A stretch of 64,000 nucleotides of DNA, taken from contig NZ_JAATEJ010000011.1 in the NCBI RefSeq assembly GCF_012034175.1, positions 62,001 to 126,000 on the forward strand. Reading direction: 5' to 3'. The notes beneath the pieces were generated by a model, which was not told the origin of the DNA, did no database searches, and was given only the letters and a program-made list of their open reading frames with translations. Positions 8,345 through 18,100 of the stretch are shown here, one piece after another. Numbering within the stretch: the stretch's first letter is position 1; each line of letters opens with the position of its first letter. Source of the stretch: Actinacidiphila epipremni. GTDB taxonomy: Bacteria > Actinomycetota > Actinomycetes > Streptomycetales > Streptomycetaceae. Made by a program: the position numbers and the translations under genes.

Positions 8345-8962
8345 TCAGCTCTGGTTGAAGAACCCGCCCTCGGCGATCCGGGCCTTGTCCTCCGCCGTGA
8401 CATCGACGTTAGCAGGCGAGAGCAGAAAGACCTTCTGCGTCACCCGCTCGATGCTCCCGTGGAGGCCGAAGACCAGACCGGCCGCGAAGTCGACAAGTCG
8501 CTTCGCGTCCGTGTCGTCCATCTCCGTCAAGTTCATGATCACCGGGGTGCCTTCGCGGAAGTGTTCCCCGATGGTACGGGCTTCGTTGTAGGTCCGGGGG
8601 TGAAGTGTCGTGATCCGGTACGGCTCGCGCTCTGACACGACCTTGGGCATGATCACCGCTGCGTTCTTCTCCAGGCTGTGACGTTCGGGTGTGATGGACG
8701 CCACGGGGGCGATCCGCGGTTCGCGGGGTGCGGGAGCGTGGACGAGACGGGGCGGTTCGTCCTGCGGCGGCTGGTGCTGGCTCGGCGGCACGTGCTGGCT
8801 GTGCGCCCGGCGGACGGGTCGCTCGGGCTCGACGGCGGCCCGCGCCGGGGGCGCCGCCACCTCGGGCTCGAACTCGTCGTCCGGGTCAAAACCCGGGCCG
8901 TCGTACCCGTCGTCCTCCACGAGGCCGAGGTAGACCGCCATCTTGCGCATCGCGCCGGCCAT
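8345..8962 (-). CDS. sepF: SepF, FtsZ membrane anchor
   Basis: 205 aa. The N-terminal [18 protein letters not shown] is an amphipathic membrane-binding helix. Residues about 20-110 are an acidic, Pro-rich linker. The C-terminal SepF core begins near [23 protein letters not shown] and includes [22 protein letters not shown] and [19 protein letters not shown]. SepF bundles FtsZ filaments and anchors them to the membrane; it replaces FtsA and ZipA in actinobacteria, and neither of those is seen in this cluster. A GAGAGGA ribosome site precedes ATG 8962. A 96-bp gap separates it from yggS. Confidence 0.95.
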   Translation of the reverse strand: MAGAMRKMAVYLGLVEDDGYDGPGFDPDDEFEPEVAAPPARAAVEPERPVRRAHSQHVPPSQHQPPQDEPPRLVHAPAPREPRIAPVASITPERHSLEKNAAVIMPKVVSEREPYRITTLHPRTYNEARTIGEHFREGTPVIMNLTEMDDTDAKRLVDFAAGLVFGLHGSIERVTQKVFLLSPANVDVTAEDKARIAEGGFFNQS

Positions 8963-9058
8963 GCTCTGCGTCCTCTCAGCGGGGTTGCGGTCCTCGGCCG
9001 CCCCCGGGGGACGGCCGCCACACCATATTTATGCTGTGGTCCGACTTGTTTGGTGACG

Positions 9059-9832
9059 TTACCGGAGCCCGGGACGGACTCCGAGTACCGCCGTTCCGAC
9101 GCGTACATGTGTCGCTCCGGCCGTCACCGCTTCGTCGAGGTCCTGGCTCATCCCTGCCGAGACCATGGTGGCAGCCGGATGCGTCTCGCGCAGGCGGGAT
9201 GAGATTTCCATCAACCGGTCGAAGGCGGCGCGGGGTTGGCCCGCGTACGCTCCGGACAGCGGGGCCACCGTCATCAGCCCGTCGAGCCGCAGCCCGGGGG
9301 CCGACGCGAGGGCGTCCGCCAGTGCGGGCACCGCGTCGGGCGCCACCCCGCCGCGCTCCCCGCGGTCGCCCGACTCCGCGTCCAGCGCGACCTGGACCAG
9401 GCAACCGATGCGCCGCCCGGCGGCGGTTGCCGCGGACGACAGCGCGCCGACCAGCCGGAGCCGGTCGACGGAGTGCACGTGATCAGCGTAACGGACCACG
9501 GAACGCGCCTTGTTGGTCTGCAACTGGCCCACGAAGTGCCAGCTGAGCGGGAGATCGGCGGTCGCCTCGGCCTTGGGCCCGGCCTCCTGGTCGCGGTTCT
9601 CGGCGACCTCGCGCACCCCGAGCCCGGCCAGCAGCCGTACGTCGGTGGCCGGGTAGGTCTTGGTGACCACGATGAGGGTCACCTCCTTGCGGTCCCGGCC
9701 GGCGGTCGCGCACGCGTCGGCGATGCGCTCCTCCACCCGGGCGAGATTCGCGGCGAGTTGGGCGCCGCGCACCGGGTCACCGGCCGCGCCGTTCATCCGA
9801 TTCGCCCCGTTTTCCGGGGAGTTGGCGTTCAC
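9059..9832 (-). CDS. YggS/PROSC family pyridoxal-phosphate homeostasis protein
   Basis: 257 aa, single-domain TIM-barrel PLP-binding protein. The PLP-binding lysine is in TLIVVTKTYPATDV (about residue 57). Other family blocks are EVAENRDQEAGPKAE, LSWHFVGQLQTNKAR, HSVDRLRL and SAGMSQDLDEAVTAGATHVRVGTAVLG at the phosphate-binding end. It has no known catalytic activity but controls PLP pools and amino-acid balance. It overlaps the upstream pgeF by 4 bp (9829-9832), so translation is coupled. The 28-residue N-terminal extension may be longer than needed; an internal ATG at residue 12 is an alternative start. Confidence 0.92.
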   Translation of the reverse strand: MNANSPENGANRMNGAAGDPVRGAQLAANLARVEERIADACATAGRDRKEVTLIVVTKTYPATDVRLLAGLGVREVAENRDQEAGPKAEATADLPLSWHFVGQLQTNKARSVVRYADHVHSVDRLRLVGALSSAATAAGRRIGCLVQVALDAESGDRGERGGVAPDAVPALADALASAPGLRLDGLMTVAPLSGAYAGQPRAAFDRLMEISSRLRETHPAATMVSAGMSQDLDEAVTAGATHVRVGTAVLGVRPGLR

Positions 9833-10566
9833 CGGTCACCGTCCAGCCATACGTAGCCGGCCAGCCGCCCGGTGGTCCGGTCGCGGCGGTACGAGAAGTG
9901 GTCGGCGGATTCACGGGTGCACACGGTGGGGCCTTCCACGGCGCGCACTCCGGCGCGCAGCAGTTGCGCGCGCACCCCGGCGGCCACATCGAGCGCCGGC
10001 GTGCCCCAGCTGGTCTCGGCGTACGCCGCCCGTTCGACGGACGCGACCTCCTCGCGCAGCGCGGCGGGCACTTCATAGCATTTACCGCATACCGACGGGC
10101 CGAGAACGGCGGTGGTCCGGTCCGGATCGGCGCCGAGTGTGATCATCGTCTCAACGACGGCGGTGCCGATCCCGGCGGCCATCCCCGGCCGCCCGGCGTG
10201 CGCGGCGGCGGCGACCCCGGCGACCGGGTCGGCGAGCAGCACCGGCACGCAGTCCGCGGTGAGCACCCCGAGGGTGAGGTCGGCGCGGGTGGTGACGAGC
10301 GCGTCGACGGCCGGCACGGGCGCGTCGCCCCACGGCCGGTCCACCACCGCGACCTCGCGGCCGTGCACCTGGTTCATCCACACCACCCGGCCCGGGTCGC
10401 GGCCCAGTTCCCGGGCGGCCCGCTCGCGGTTGGCGGTGACGGCGGCCGGGTCGTCGCCCACGGCCCCGCCGAGATTGAGGCTGTCGTACGGAACGGCGCT
10501 CACCCCGCCCCACCGGTCGGTGAAGGCGAAGTGCGCGCCGTTCGCTGTGCTGCGCTGCCCTATCAC
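9829..10566 (-). CDS. pgeF: PgeF / YfiH family multicopper-type 'laccase domain' protein
   Basis: 245 aa. The Cu-oxidase_4 fold shows through FTDRWGGVSAVPYDSLNLGGAVGDD (partly quoted), MNQVHGREV, VLTADCVPVLLADP, AAAHAGRPGM and GPSVCGKCYEVP. The conserved His-Cys-His set (NQVHG, TADCVP, AAHAG) binds zinc or copper. E. coli YfiH edits wrongly incorporated peptides in peptidoglycan precursors, so this gene beside ftsZ fits wall quality control. Purine nucleoside phosphorylase or adenosine deaminase activity has been reported for relatives. It lies 10 bp after ftsZ and overlaps yggS. Confidence 0.9.
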   Translation of the reverse strand: MIGQRSTANGAHFAFTDRWGGVSAVPYDSLNLGGAVGDDPAAVTANRERAARELGRDPGRVVWMNQVHGREVAVVDRPWGDAPVPAVDALVTTRADLTLGVLTADCVPVLLADPVAGVAAAAHAGRPGMAAGIGTAVVETMITLGADPDRTTAVLGPSVCGKCYEVPAALREEVASVERAAYAETSWGTPALDVAAGVRAQLLRAGVRAVEGPTVCTRESADHFSYRRDRTTGRLAGYVWLDGDR

Positions 10567-10576
10567 GTCCGGGCGG

Positions 10577-11812
10577 TCACTTCAGGAAGTCGGGGACGTC
10601 GAGCTCTTCGGCCGCGGTGTCCTGGTACGGCCGGGCCGGCGGCACCACCGGCGGGGTGACCGGGGTGGCGGCCGGGGTCTCGGCGACCGGCTCGGGCTTG
10701 CGCTCGCCGGGGGCCGGGACGCTGCCGAGGCCGTCGAAGGACGGGGCCGGGCGCTGCGGGTCGAGCCGGGCCGGGCCGGCCGGACCCGCGCCGGCGGTAC
10801 CGGAGTCGTGGCCGGCGTAGGAGGAGCCGCCGAGCACCTTGTCGCGGCTGCCCTTGGCCGGCGGCTGCCCGCCGTCGAAGCCGGCCGCGATCACCGTGAC
10901 CCGCACCTCGTCGCCGAGGGCGTCGTCGATGACCGCGCCGAAGATGATGTTGGCCTCCGGGTGGGCGGCCTCGCTCACCAGCTGGGCGGCCTCGTTGATC
11001 TCGAACAGGCCGAGGTCGGAGCCGCCGGAGATGGACAGCAGCACCCCGCGGGCGCCGTCGATGGACGCCTCCAGCAGCGGCGAGGAGATCGCCATCTCGG
11101 CCGCGGCCACGGCCCGGTCGTCACCGCGGGCCGAGCCGATGCCCATCAGCGCCGAACCGGCCTCGGACATCACGGACTTCACATCGGCGAAGTCCAGGTT
11201 GATCAGGCCGGGGGTGGTGATGAGGTCGGTGATGCCCTGCACACCGGACAGCAGCACCTGGTCGGCGGAGCGGAACGCGTCCAGCACGCTGACCTGGCGG
11301 TCCGAGATGGACAGCAGCCGGTCGTTGGGGATGACGATGAGGGTGTCGACGTTCTCCCGCAGCCCCGCGATGCCGTCCTCCGCCTGGTTGGCGCGGCGGC
11401 GGCCCTCGAAGGTGAAGGGGCGGGTGACCACGCCGATGGTCAGGGCGCCGAGCGAGCGGGCGATGTTGGCGACCACGGGGGCGCCGCCGGTGCCGGTGCC
11501 GCCGCCCTCGCCCGCGGTGACGAAGACCATGTCGGCGCCCTTGAGCACCTCTTCGATCTCCTCGCGGTGGTCCTCGGCGGCCTTCCGGCCGACATCCGGG
11601 TTCGCCCCGGCACCCAGGCCACGGGTCAGCTCCCGGCCGACGTCGAGCTTGACGTCGGCGTCGCTCATCAGCAGGGCCTGTGCATCGGTGTTGATCGCGA
11701 TGAACTCGACGCCCTTGAGACCGACCTCGATCATCCGGTTGATGGCGTTGACGCCACCGCCGCCGATGCCGACGACCTTGATGACTGCGAGGTAGTTCTG
11801 CGGTGCTGCCAC
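10577..11812 (-). CDS. ftsZ: cell division GTPase FtsZ
   Basis: 411 aa, cytoplasmic. The nucleotide-binding core has [17 protein letters not shown] (about 13-29), the tubulin signature [13 protein letters not shown] (about 105-117) and the T7 loop [11 protein letters not shown]. The C-terminal linker is Pro/Ala-rich, and the last residues [10 protein letters not shown] are the conserved tail that docks SepF and other partners. FtsZ polymerises into the septal ring and the sporulation ladders. The start is GTG 11812 with GAGAGG 8 nt upstream. A 261-bp gap before ftsQ holds its own promoter(s); pgeF follows after 10 bp. Confidence 0.99.
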   Translation of the reverse strand: MAAPQNYLAVIKVVGIGGGGVNAINRMIEVGLKGVEFIAINTDAQALLMSDADVKLDVGRELTRGLGAGANPDVGRKAAEDHREEIEEVLKGADMVFVTAGEGGGTGTGGAPVVANIARSLGALTIGVVTRPFTFEGRRRANQAEDGIAGLRENVDTLIVIPNDRLLSISDRQVSVLDAFRSADQVLLSGVQGITDLITTPGLINLDFADVKSVMSEAGSALMGIGSARGDDRAVAAAEMAISSPLLEASIDGARGVLLSISGGSDLGLFEINEAAQLVSEAAHPEANIIFGAVIDDALGDEVRVTVIAAGFDGGQPPAKGSRDKVLGGSSYAGHDSGTAGAGPAGPARLDPQRPAPSFDGLGSVPAPGERKPEPVAETPAATPVTPPVVPPARPYQDTAAEELDVPDFLK

Positions 11813-11941
11813 GTCGAAGGCCTCTCGCCTCGATTTACGAAGTGTGTGGGACGGTCGGTACGCTCGCCGGGCCGCTCCGAACCCTGACCCTGAGGTTTAG
11901 GGTTACCAGTATGCCTGTCCCATGTGTTCCTTTGGGACGAG

Positions 11942-11971
11942 ACACTAAGTCGACAAGCGGTGCAGGTTCAA
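11942..11971 (-). promoter_or_regulatory. candidate ftsZ promoter
   Basis: On the minus strand, TTGAAC (11966-11971), an 18-nt spacer and TAGTGT (11942-11947) form a vegetative-type promoter about 130 bp before the ftsZ start. The 261-bp gap is distinctly AT-richer than its surroundings. Streptomyces ftsZ is known to have several promoters, one used in sporulation. A second possible -10, TAGTAT, lies at about 12045-12050, close to the ftsQ end. Confidence 0.5.
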
Positions 11972-12073
11972 CGAACACGCCGAACCTCCGGTTTTTCTTT
12001 TGACCCTATGTGATCACGCCGGGCCCAAGTGAACCAGGGGTCGAATACTAGCGAAGCGGACGTCCCGCTCACG

Positions 12074-12898
12074 TCAACTTCCCGACGCCGCAGGGGCGGT
12101 GGGGGCGCTGACGTCGTAGTGCGTGGCGTCCGGCTCAGCCTTCATCAGCGCGGTGAGCACCTGGGCCTTGGTGGCGCTGTCGTCCTGACTCCCCCACATG
12201 ACGTCCTTGCCGCCGGTGAGTTCGATCGTGACGGCGTCGTAGGAACGCACCTTGATCGCGGTCGCGTGACCGGCCAGCGAATCCGGCAGCCGGCCCGCGA
12301 CGGTAATCGCGGCCTGCAGCAGTCTTTTTGTTCCGAAATGCCGAAAGCTCGCCGTCTGATCCGGCGTCAATTCCAGCAGCGGCACCCCGGTCGGCCGCCG
12401 GTCCACGGTGGCGAACCGGACGCCTTCCCGGTCCACTTCGACGAACTTCCCGCCGCTTTTCAGTACGGCCGACGGTTCGCGTTCGGTGACGTCGATCCGG
12501 ACGGTGTGCGGCCAGGACCGGTGCACCCGCGCGTCCTTCAGCCGGGGCAGCGCCTTGAGCAGCCGCTTCCTGACCGCCCCGGTGTCGACGGAGACCAGCG
12601 CCCCGCCCAGCGGCACCGCGGCGGCCCGGGTGATCTGCGCGCCGGTCAGCGCGCCGGCCCCGCGCACGCTCACCGTGTCCGCGCGCAGCCACGGGGAGCC
12701 GTACACCACCCAGGTGCCGCCGCCGAGCAGCACGGTGAGCGCGACGAGCACCAGCAGCGCGATCCGCCGGGCCCGCACGGTCAGCCGCGGGGCGCCGCCG
12801 CCCGCCCCGGGCGCGCGCCCCGCGGGCGACGGCACCCGGGGGCGAGCGCCCGCGCGCTGCCCGGGTCGGGCTCCGGTACCGGCACCGGGTCCTGTCAC
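12074..12898 (-). CDS. ftsQ: cell division protein FtsQ/DivIB
   Basis: 274 aa, bitopic membrane protein. Residues 1-45 are cytoplasmic, Arg/Pro/Gly-rich. One membrane helix follows (RIALLVLVALTVLLGGGTWV, about 46-65). The POTRA domain (VSVRGAGALTGAQITRAAAVPLG, partly quoted) and the DivIB beta domain continue to the C-terminus. FtsQ links early and late divisome parts by binding FtsL and FtsB. The start is GTG 12898 with GGGAGG 6 nt upstream. It lies 34 bp after murG. Confidence 0.94.
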   Translation of the reverse strand: MTGPGAGTGARPGQRAGARPRVPSPAGRAPGAGGGAPRLTVRARRIALLVLVALTVLLGGGTWVVYGSPWLRADTVSVRGAGALTGAQITRAAAVPLGGALVSVDTGAVRKRLLKALPRLKDARVHRSWPHTVRIDVTEREPSAVLKSGGKFVEVDREGVRFATVDRRPTGVPLLELTPDQTASFRHFGTKRLLQAAITVAGRLPDSLAGHATAIKVRSYDAVTIELTGGKDVMWGSQDDSATKAQVLTALMKAEPDATHYDVSAPTAPAASGS

Positions 12899-12932
12899 GT
12901 CGGCCTCCCGTTGGTTGACGCCCGCCGGGTGT

Positions 12933-14027
12933 CTATCGTGCCCGGCGGGCGCCCACCGCCTCGTACACCATGCCGACGAGCAGGTCGTCGGCGTCCCTGC
13001 GGCCGAACTCGGCAGCGGCGCGGGACATGTCGTAGAGGCGGTGCGGGTCGGTGAGCACCGGCAGGACGTTGCCGAGCACCCACTCCGGGGTCAGTTCCGC
13101 GTCGTCGACCAGCAGTCCGCCGCCGGCCTTGACCAGCGGCTGGGCGTTGAGCCGCTGTTCGCCGTTGCCGATCGGCAGCGGCACGTACGCGGCGGGCAGT
13201 CCCACCGCGGACAGCTCCGCGACGGTCATGGCGCCGGCCCGGCAGAGCATCATGTCGGCGGCGGCGTAGGCGAGATCCATCCGGTCGACGTAGCTGACCG
13301 GGCGATACGGCGGCATGCCGGGCATATTGTCGGCCTTGGGCAGTTCGTTCTTGGGGCCGACCGCGTGCAGGATCTGCACCCCGGACTGCTGGAGCCGGGG
13401 CGCGACGGTGGCGATGACCTCGTTGAGCCGGCGGGCGCCCTGCGAGCCGCCGGAGACCAGCAGCGTCGGCAGGTTCTGGTCCAGCCCGAAGGCGTGCCGG
13501 GCCTCGGGGCGGGCCGCGGCGCGGTCCAGGGTGGCGATGGAGCGGCGCAGCGGGATGCCGATGTAGCGGGCGTCGCGCAGCTTGCTGTCGGGCGTGGAGA
13601 CGGCCACCGCGTGGGCGTAGCGCGAGCCGATCTTGTTGGCCAGGCCCGGCCGGGCGTTGGCCTCGTGCACCACGATGGGCACGCCGAGCCGCTTGGCGGC
13701 CAGGTAGCCGGGCAGCGCGACGTAACCGCCGAAGCCCACCACGCAGTCGGCCTTGGTGCGCTCCAGGATCTGCTCGGCGGCCTTGATGGTGCCGCGCAGC
13801 CGGCCCGGCACGGTGATCAGCTCGGGGGTGGGCCGGCGCGGCAGCGGCACGGCCGGGATGAGGGCCAGTTCGTAGCCGCGCTCGGGTACGAGCCTGGTCT
13901 CCAGGCCCCTCTCGGTGCCGAGGGCGGTGACGCCCACGGTCGGGTCCTGCCTGCGCAGGGCATCGGCGAGCGCGAGCGCAGGCTCGATGTGGCCGGCGGT
14001 CCCCCCGCCGGCGAGTACGACATGCAC
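12933..14027 (-). CDS. murG: MurG, lipid II-forming GlcNAc transferase
   Basis: 364 aa, GT28 family, peripheral at the cytoplasmic membrane face. Glycine-rich loop 1 is [20 protein letters not shown] (residues 2-21); the second, [16 protein letters not shown], is about residues 189-204. The UDP-GlcNAc-binding region contains [22 protein letters not shown]. The enzyme transfers GlcNAc from UDP-GlcNAc to lipid I. It lies 6 bp after ftsW, so it is translationally linked to the flippase/polymerase step. Confidence 0.97.
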   Translation of the reverse strand: MHVVLAGGGTAGHIEPALALADALRRQDPTVGVTALGTERGLETRLVPERGYELALIPAVPLPRRPTPELITVPGRLRGTIKAAEQILERTKADCVVGFGGYVALPGYLAAKRLGVPIVVHEANARPGLANKIGSRYAHAVAVSTPDSKLRDARYIGIPLRRSIATLDRAAARPEARHAFGLDQNLPTLLVSGGSQGARRLNEVIATVAPRLQQSGVQILHAVGPKNELPKADNMPGMPPYRPVSYVDRMDLAYAAADMMLCRAGAMTVAELSAVGLPAAYVPLPIGNGEQRLNAQPLVKAGGGLLVDDAELTPEWVLGNVLPVLTDPHRLYDMSRAAAEFGRRDADDLLVGMVYEAVGARRAR

Positions 14028-14033
14028 CGAAAT

Positions 14034-15491
14034 TCACCGCTCTCCGGACGGCCGTCGGGAGACGTACCGTCGCATCGTCCGTGTCATTGCCCGGCCCGGA
14101 TTTCTCCGCCCGTTCCGCCCCCGCACGGCCAGCGCGGCCCGGGCCGCCGGCTCGCTCTTGGCGAAGGAGATCAGCAGCCCGATCGCGAACATCGTCGGCA
14201 GGAGGGCCGAACCTCCGTAGGAGAACAGCGGGAGCGGGACGCCGGCGATCGGCAGCAGGCCGAGCACCGCACCGATGTTGACCACGGCCTGGGCCGTGAT
14301 CCAGGTGGTCACGCCACCCGCTGCGAACCTGACGAAAGGGTCTTCCGTCCGACCGGCCACGCGGATACCCGCGTAGCCTAGTGCCGCGAAGAGGGCGAGC
14401 ACCGACAGTGTCCCCGCCAGGCCCAGTTCCTCCCCCGTCACGGCGAAGATGAAGTCCGTGTGCGGCTCGGGCAGTTCGCCCCATTTCTCCACGCTCGCCC
14501 CGAGTCCCGAGCCGAACCAGCCGCCGGAGGCCAGGGCGTAGATGCCGTGCACGGCCTGCCAGCAGCCGTTGCCGGGGTCGGAGGCGGCGATGCAGTGCAG
14601 CCGGTCCATCCGGTTGGAGCTGGTGACGATCGCCAGGCCCGCGAGCGCGCCCGCGCCGCCCAGCACGCCGGCGAACAGCCGGGTGGGGGCGCCGGCCAGC
14701 CACAGCATGCCGAACAGGATCGCGGTGAGGATCATGGTGGTGCCCATGTCGCCGCCGAGCATGATGAGCCCGAGCAGCAGCACGGTGACCGGCACGAGCG
14801 GCACGAGCAGGTGCTTCCACTGCACGAGCAGGCCCTTGTCGCCCTTGCGGGCCAGCAGGTCGGCGCCCCACAGCACCAGGGCGAGCTTGCCGAACTCGCT
14901 GGGCTGGATCTGGAACGGGCCGCCGATCGAGATCCAGTTGGTGTTGCCGTTGACCGACTCCCCTATCCCCGGCACCTGCACCAGGCACATCAGGAACACC
15001 GAGCCCGCCAGCAGCGGGTACGCCAGCGCGCGGTGCAGCCGCACCGGCATCCGCGAGGCGGCGTAGAGCAGCACCGAGCCGATCGCGACGGCGAGCAGCT
15101 GCTTGCGGAAGTAGTACGTGGACGGCAGCCCGTAGCGCAGCGCCTGGATCATCGAGGCGGAGTAGACCATGACCAGGCCGAGCAGGGTGATGAGCGCGCT
15201 GCCGCCCAGGATGACGTAATACGCCGTGAGCGGCCGGTCCCACGCCTCCCGCAGCCGTCCCGGCAACCGCGCCGCGGCCCGCAGCGCGGGCGGCGCGACG
15301 GCCGGCCGGCCGGGTTGGCGGGGCCGCCTCGGCGGCGCCGGCGCCGGGCGCCCGGCGCCGGGGACCGGGCCGCGGGGCCGGACGGGGCGGGCGTCCTGCC
15401 CCGCGGGCTGCCGCCCGCCGGACCGCCCGGCGCCGGGGGCGCGGGGGTGGGGGCGGGCGGGGTCGGTGGGACGGGAGCCGGGTGCGGTCAT
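14034..15491 (-). CDS. ftsW: FtsW, septal SEDS peptidoglycan polymerase
   Basis: 485 aa. Residues 1-105 are a Pro/Arg/Gly-rich cytoplasmic extension, long for the family. About ten membrane helices follow. SEDS hallmarks are YYFRKQLLAVAIG, NTNWISIGGPFQIQPSEFGKLAL, the GEELGLAGTLSVLALF block and PLPLFSYGGSALLPTM. FtsW polymerises lipid II together with the class B PBP encoded a few genes upstream. ATG 15491 was chosen because GGAGGG lies 5 nt upstream; the frame stays open further 5' but without a ribosome site. A 96-bp gap separates it from murD. Confidence 0.95.
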   Translation of the reverse strand: MTAPGSRPTDPARPHPRAPGAGRSGGRQPAGQDARPVRPRGPVPGAGRPAPAPPRRPRQPGRPAVAPPALRAAARLPGRLREAWDRPLTAYYVILGGSALITLLGLVMVYSASMIQALRYGLPSTYYFRKQLLAVAIGSVLLYAASRMPVRLHRALAYPLLAGSVFLMCLVQVPGIGESVNGNTNWISIGGPFQIQPSEFGKLALVLWGADLLARKGDKGLLVQWKHLLVPLVPVTVLLLGLIMLGGDMGTTMILTAILFGMLWLAGAPTRLFAGVLGGAGALAGLAIVTSSNRMDRLHCIAASDPGNGCWQAVHGIYALASGGWFGSGLGASVEKWGELPEPHTDFIFAVTGEELGLAGTLSVLALFAALGYAGIRVAGRTEDPFVRFAAGGVTTWITAQAVVNIGAVLGLLPIAGVPLPLFSYGGSALLPTMFAIGLLISFAKSEPAARAALAVRGRNGRRNPGRAMTRTMRRYVSRRPSGER

Positions 15492-15587
15492 GGGTGCCCT
15501 CCGTCGGTGCGGTCGCGCCGCGGGCCGCGGCGGCCAGGGCGTGGAGTGCGGGCCCCCCGCGCACCGGCCGGGGGCCCGCACCACACC

Positions 15588-17039
15588 CTAGGAGCGCTCC
15601 GCGGGGTCCGGCAGGGCGGCGCGTACCGCGTCGGCGAACATCTCGCCGCGCTGGTTGTAGTTGCTGAACATGTCCATCGAGGCGCACGCGGGCGCCAGCA
15701 GGACGGTGTCGCCCGGCACGGCCAACTCCCGTGCCGCGGTGACGGCCGCGGACATCGCCCCAGTGTCGGTCCGTTCCAGGTCCACCACCGGCACCTCGGG
15801 CGCGTGTCGCGCCAGAGCCTCACGGATCAGCGCGCGGTCCGCGCCCATCAGCACCGCCGCGCGCAGCCGGCCGGCCGCCGCCCGCACCAGCTCGTCGAAC
15901 CGGGCGCCCTTGGCGAGGCCGCCGGCGATCCACACGACGTGCTCGTACGCGGTCAGCGACGCCTGCGCGGCATGGGGGTTGGTGGCCTTGGAGTCGTCCA
16001 CGTACCGCACGCCGTCCCGTTCGGCGACCTCCGCGATGCGGTGGGCGTCCGGCCGGAAGGCCCGCAGCCCGTCCCGTACCGCGGCCGGCGGCACACCGTA
16101 GGCGCGGGCGAGGGCCGCGGCGGCGAGCGCGTTGGCGACGTTGTGCGGGGCGAGCGGCTGGACGTCGCTGACCTCCGCCAGCTCCTGGGCGCGCTCCCGG
16201 CGCTCGGGCACGAACGCCCGGTCGACCAGCAGGCCGTCCACGACGCCCAGTTCCGACATCCGCGGCGCCTGGAGGGTGAAGCCGATCGCCCGGCAGCCCT
16301 CCTCGACGTCCGCCTCCTCGACGAGCTTCTCGGTCGCCGGGTCCGCGGTGTTGTAGACGCACGCGACCTGGTTGCCGTGGAAGACACGGCCCTTGTCCGC
16401 GGCGTACGCCGCCATCGAGCCGTGCCAGTCCAGGTGGTCGGGCGCGAGGTTGAGCACCGCGGCGGAGTGCGGGCGGATGCCCGGCGCCCAGTGCAGCTGG
16501 TAGCTGGACAGCTCCACGGCGAGCACGTCGTACGTCTGCTCGCCGAGCACCGCGTCCAGCAGCGAGACGCCGATGTTGCCGACGGCGGCGGTCCGCAGGC
16601 CCGCCGCGGTGAGGATCGCGGCGAGCATCCGGGTCGTGGTGGTCTTGCCGTTGGTGCCGGTCACCGCGAGCCAGGGCGCGGCGTCCGGGCCGCGCAGCCG
16701 CCACGCCAGCTCCACGTCGCCGATGACCTCGACGCCGGCCTTCGCGGCGGCGGCGAACAGCGGGCTCGACGGCTTCCAGCCGGGCGCGGTCACGACCAGC
16801 TCGGTGCCCTCGGGGAGGGCCGCGGCGGCGCCGTCGCCGAGCCGGACGGTGATGCCCAGCGCCTCCAGCTCGGCGGCCTCGGCAAGCTGCCGCTCCCCCG
16901 CGGTGCCGTTGACGACGGTGACCCGGGCGCCGAGGCCGTGCAGCGCCCTGGCCGCGGGCACGCCGGACACCCCGAGCCCGGCGACGGTGACCGCCAGGCC
17001 GCGGAACTGCTCGCCCGCGGGCGTGCCCGCGCCCGTCAC
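15588..17039 (-). CDS. murD: UDP-N-acetylmuramoyl-L-alanine--D-glutamate ligase
   Basis: 483 aa, cytoplasmic Mur ligase. An N-terminal Rossmann-like UDP-binding domain ([17 protein letters not shown]) precedes the ATPase domain with P-loop [14 protein letters not shown] (about 127-140), [13 protein letters not shown], and the C-terminal domain with [10 protein letters not shown]. It adds D-Glu to UDP-MurNAc-L-Ala. The start is GTG 17039, which shares a GTGA overlap with the mraY stop. This gives translational coupling and excludes the longer open frame that runs through mraY. Confidence 0.96.
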   Translation of the reverse strand: MTGAGTPAGEQFRGLAVTVAGLGVSGVPAARALHGLGARVTVVNGTAGERQLAEAAELEALGITVRLGDGAAAALPEGTELVVTAPGWKPSSPLFAAAAKAGVEVIGDVELAWRLRGPDAAPWLAVTGTNGKTTTTRMLAAILTAAGLRTAAVGNIGVSLLDAVLGEQTYDVLAVELSSYQLHWAPGIRPHSAAVLNLAPDHLDWHGSMAAYAADKGRVFHGNQVACVYNTADPATEKLVEEADVEEGCRAIGFTLQAPRMSELGVVDGLLVDRAFVPERRERAQELAEVSDVQPLAPHNVANALAAAALARAYGVPPAAVRDGLRAFRPDAHRIAEVAERDGVRYVDDSKATNPHAAQASLTAYEHVVWIAGGLAKGARFDELVRAAAGRLRAAVLMGADRALIREALARHAPEVPVVDLERTDTGAMSAAVTAARELAVPGDTVLLAPACASMDMFSNYNQRGEMFADAVRAALPDPAERS

Positions 17040-18100
17040 GAGGCGGCCACCCAGGCGGCGTAGAAGATGCCCAGCCCCACCGCCATGCACATGCCCTGGA
17101 CGATCCAGAACCGGACCACGACCAGGACCTCGCTCCAGCCCTTGAGCTCGAAGTGGTGCTGGAGCGGTGCCATGCGGAAGACCCGCTTGCCGGTGAGCCG
17201 GAACGAGCCGACCTGGATCACGACCGACATCGTGATGATCACGAACAGGCCGCCGAGGATCGCCAGCAGCAGCTCGGTGCGCGAGCAGATCGCGAGCCCC
17301 GCGAGCGCGCCGCCGAGCGCGAGCGAGCCGGTGTCGCCCATGAAGATCTTCGCCGGCGAGGTGTTCCACCACAGGAAGCCGAAACACGCGCCCATCAAGG
17401 CCGCCGACACCACCGCGAGGTCGAGCGGGTCGCGTACCTCGTAGCACGCGCCGTTCGCGCTGACCTGGGCGCCGCACCACTGGCCGTACTGCCACACGCC
17501 GATGACGGTGTAGGCGGCGAAGGCCATCACCGAGGCGCCGGTGGCCAGGCCGTCGAGGCCGTCGGTGAGGTTCACGCCGTTGGACATCGCCAGGATCATG
17601 AACAGCGCCCACACCACGAAGATGACCGGGCCGATCGACCAGCCGAAGTCGGTGGTGAAGGACAGCTTGGTCGAGGCCGGCGTCTGGTTGCGGGAGTCCG
17701 CGAAGTTCAGCGACAGCACCGCGAAGGCGATGCCGACGATGAGCTGCCCCGCCATCTTCGCCTTGGCCCGCAGGCCCAGGCTGCGCTGCTTGACGATCTT
17801 GATGTAGTCGTCCAGGAAGCCCACCAGGCCGAGCCCGGTGGTCAGGAACAGCACCAGCAGCCCGGACACGCTCGGCCGGTCGCCGGTGATCAGCTTGGTC
17901 ACCGCGTACGCGATCAGGGTCGCCAGGATGAACGCGATACCGCCCATGGTGGGCGTGCCCCGCTTGCTGTGGTGGGCCTGCGGGCCGTCGTCGCGGATCA
18001 TCTGGCCGTACCCCTTGCGGGCCAGCAGCCGGATCAGCAGCGGGGTGCCGATCAGCGACAGGAACAGACCGAGAACCCCGGAGACGAGGATCTGCTTCAT
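17036..18100 (-). CDS. mraY: phospho-MurNAc-pentapeptide translocase
   Basis: 354 aa, about ten membrane helices. Family signatures include [15 protein letters not shown], the [19 protein letters not shown] block (DDxxK), [12 protein letters not shown] and [19 protein letters not shown]. MraY transfers phospho-MurNAc-pentapeptide to undecaprenyl phosphate, making lipid I. It overlaps murD and murF by 4 bp each, showing tight translational coupling. Confidence 0.97.
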   Translation of the reverse strand: MKQILVSGVLGLFLSLIGTPLLIRLLARKGYGQMIRDDGPQAHHSKRGTPTMGGIAFILATLIAYAVTKLITGDRPSVSGLLVLFLTTGLGLVGFLDDYIKIVKQRSLGLRAKAKMAGQLIVGIAFAVLSLNFADSRNQTPASTKLSFTTDFGWSIGPVIFVVWALFMILAMSNGVNLTDGLDGLATGASVMAFAAYTVIGVWQYGQWCGAQVSANGACYEVRDPLDLAVVSAALMGACFGFLWWNTSPAKIFMGDTGSLALGGALAGLAICSRTELLLAILGGLFVIITMSVVIQVGSFRLTGKRVFRMAPLQHHFELKGWSEVLVVVRFWIVQGMCMAVGLGIFYAAWVAAS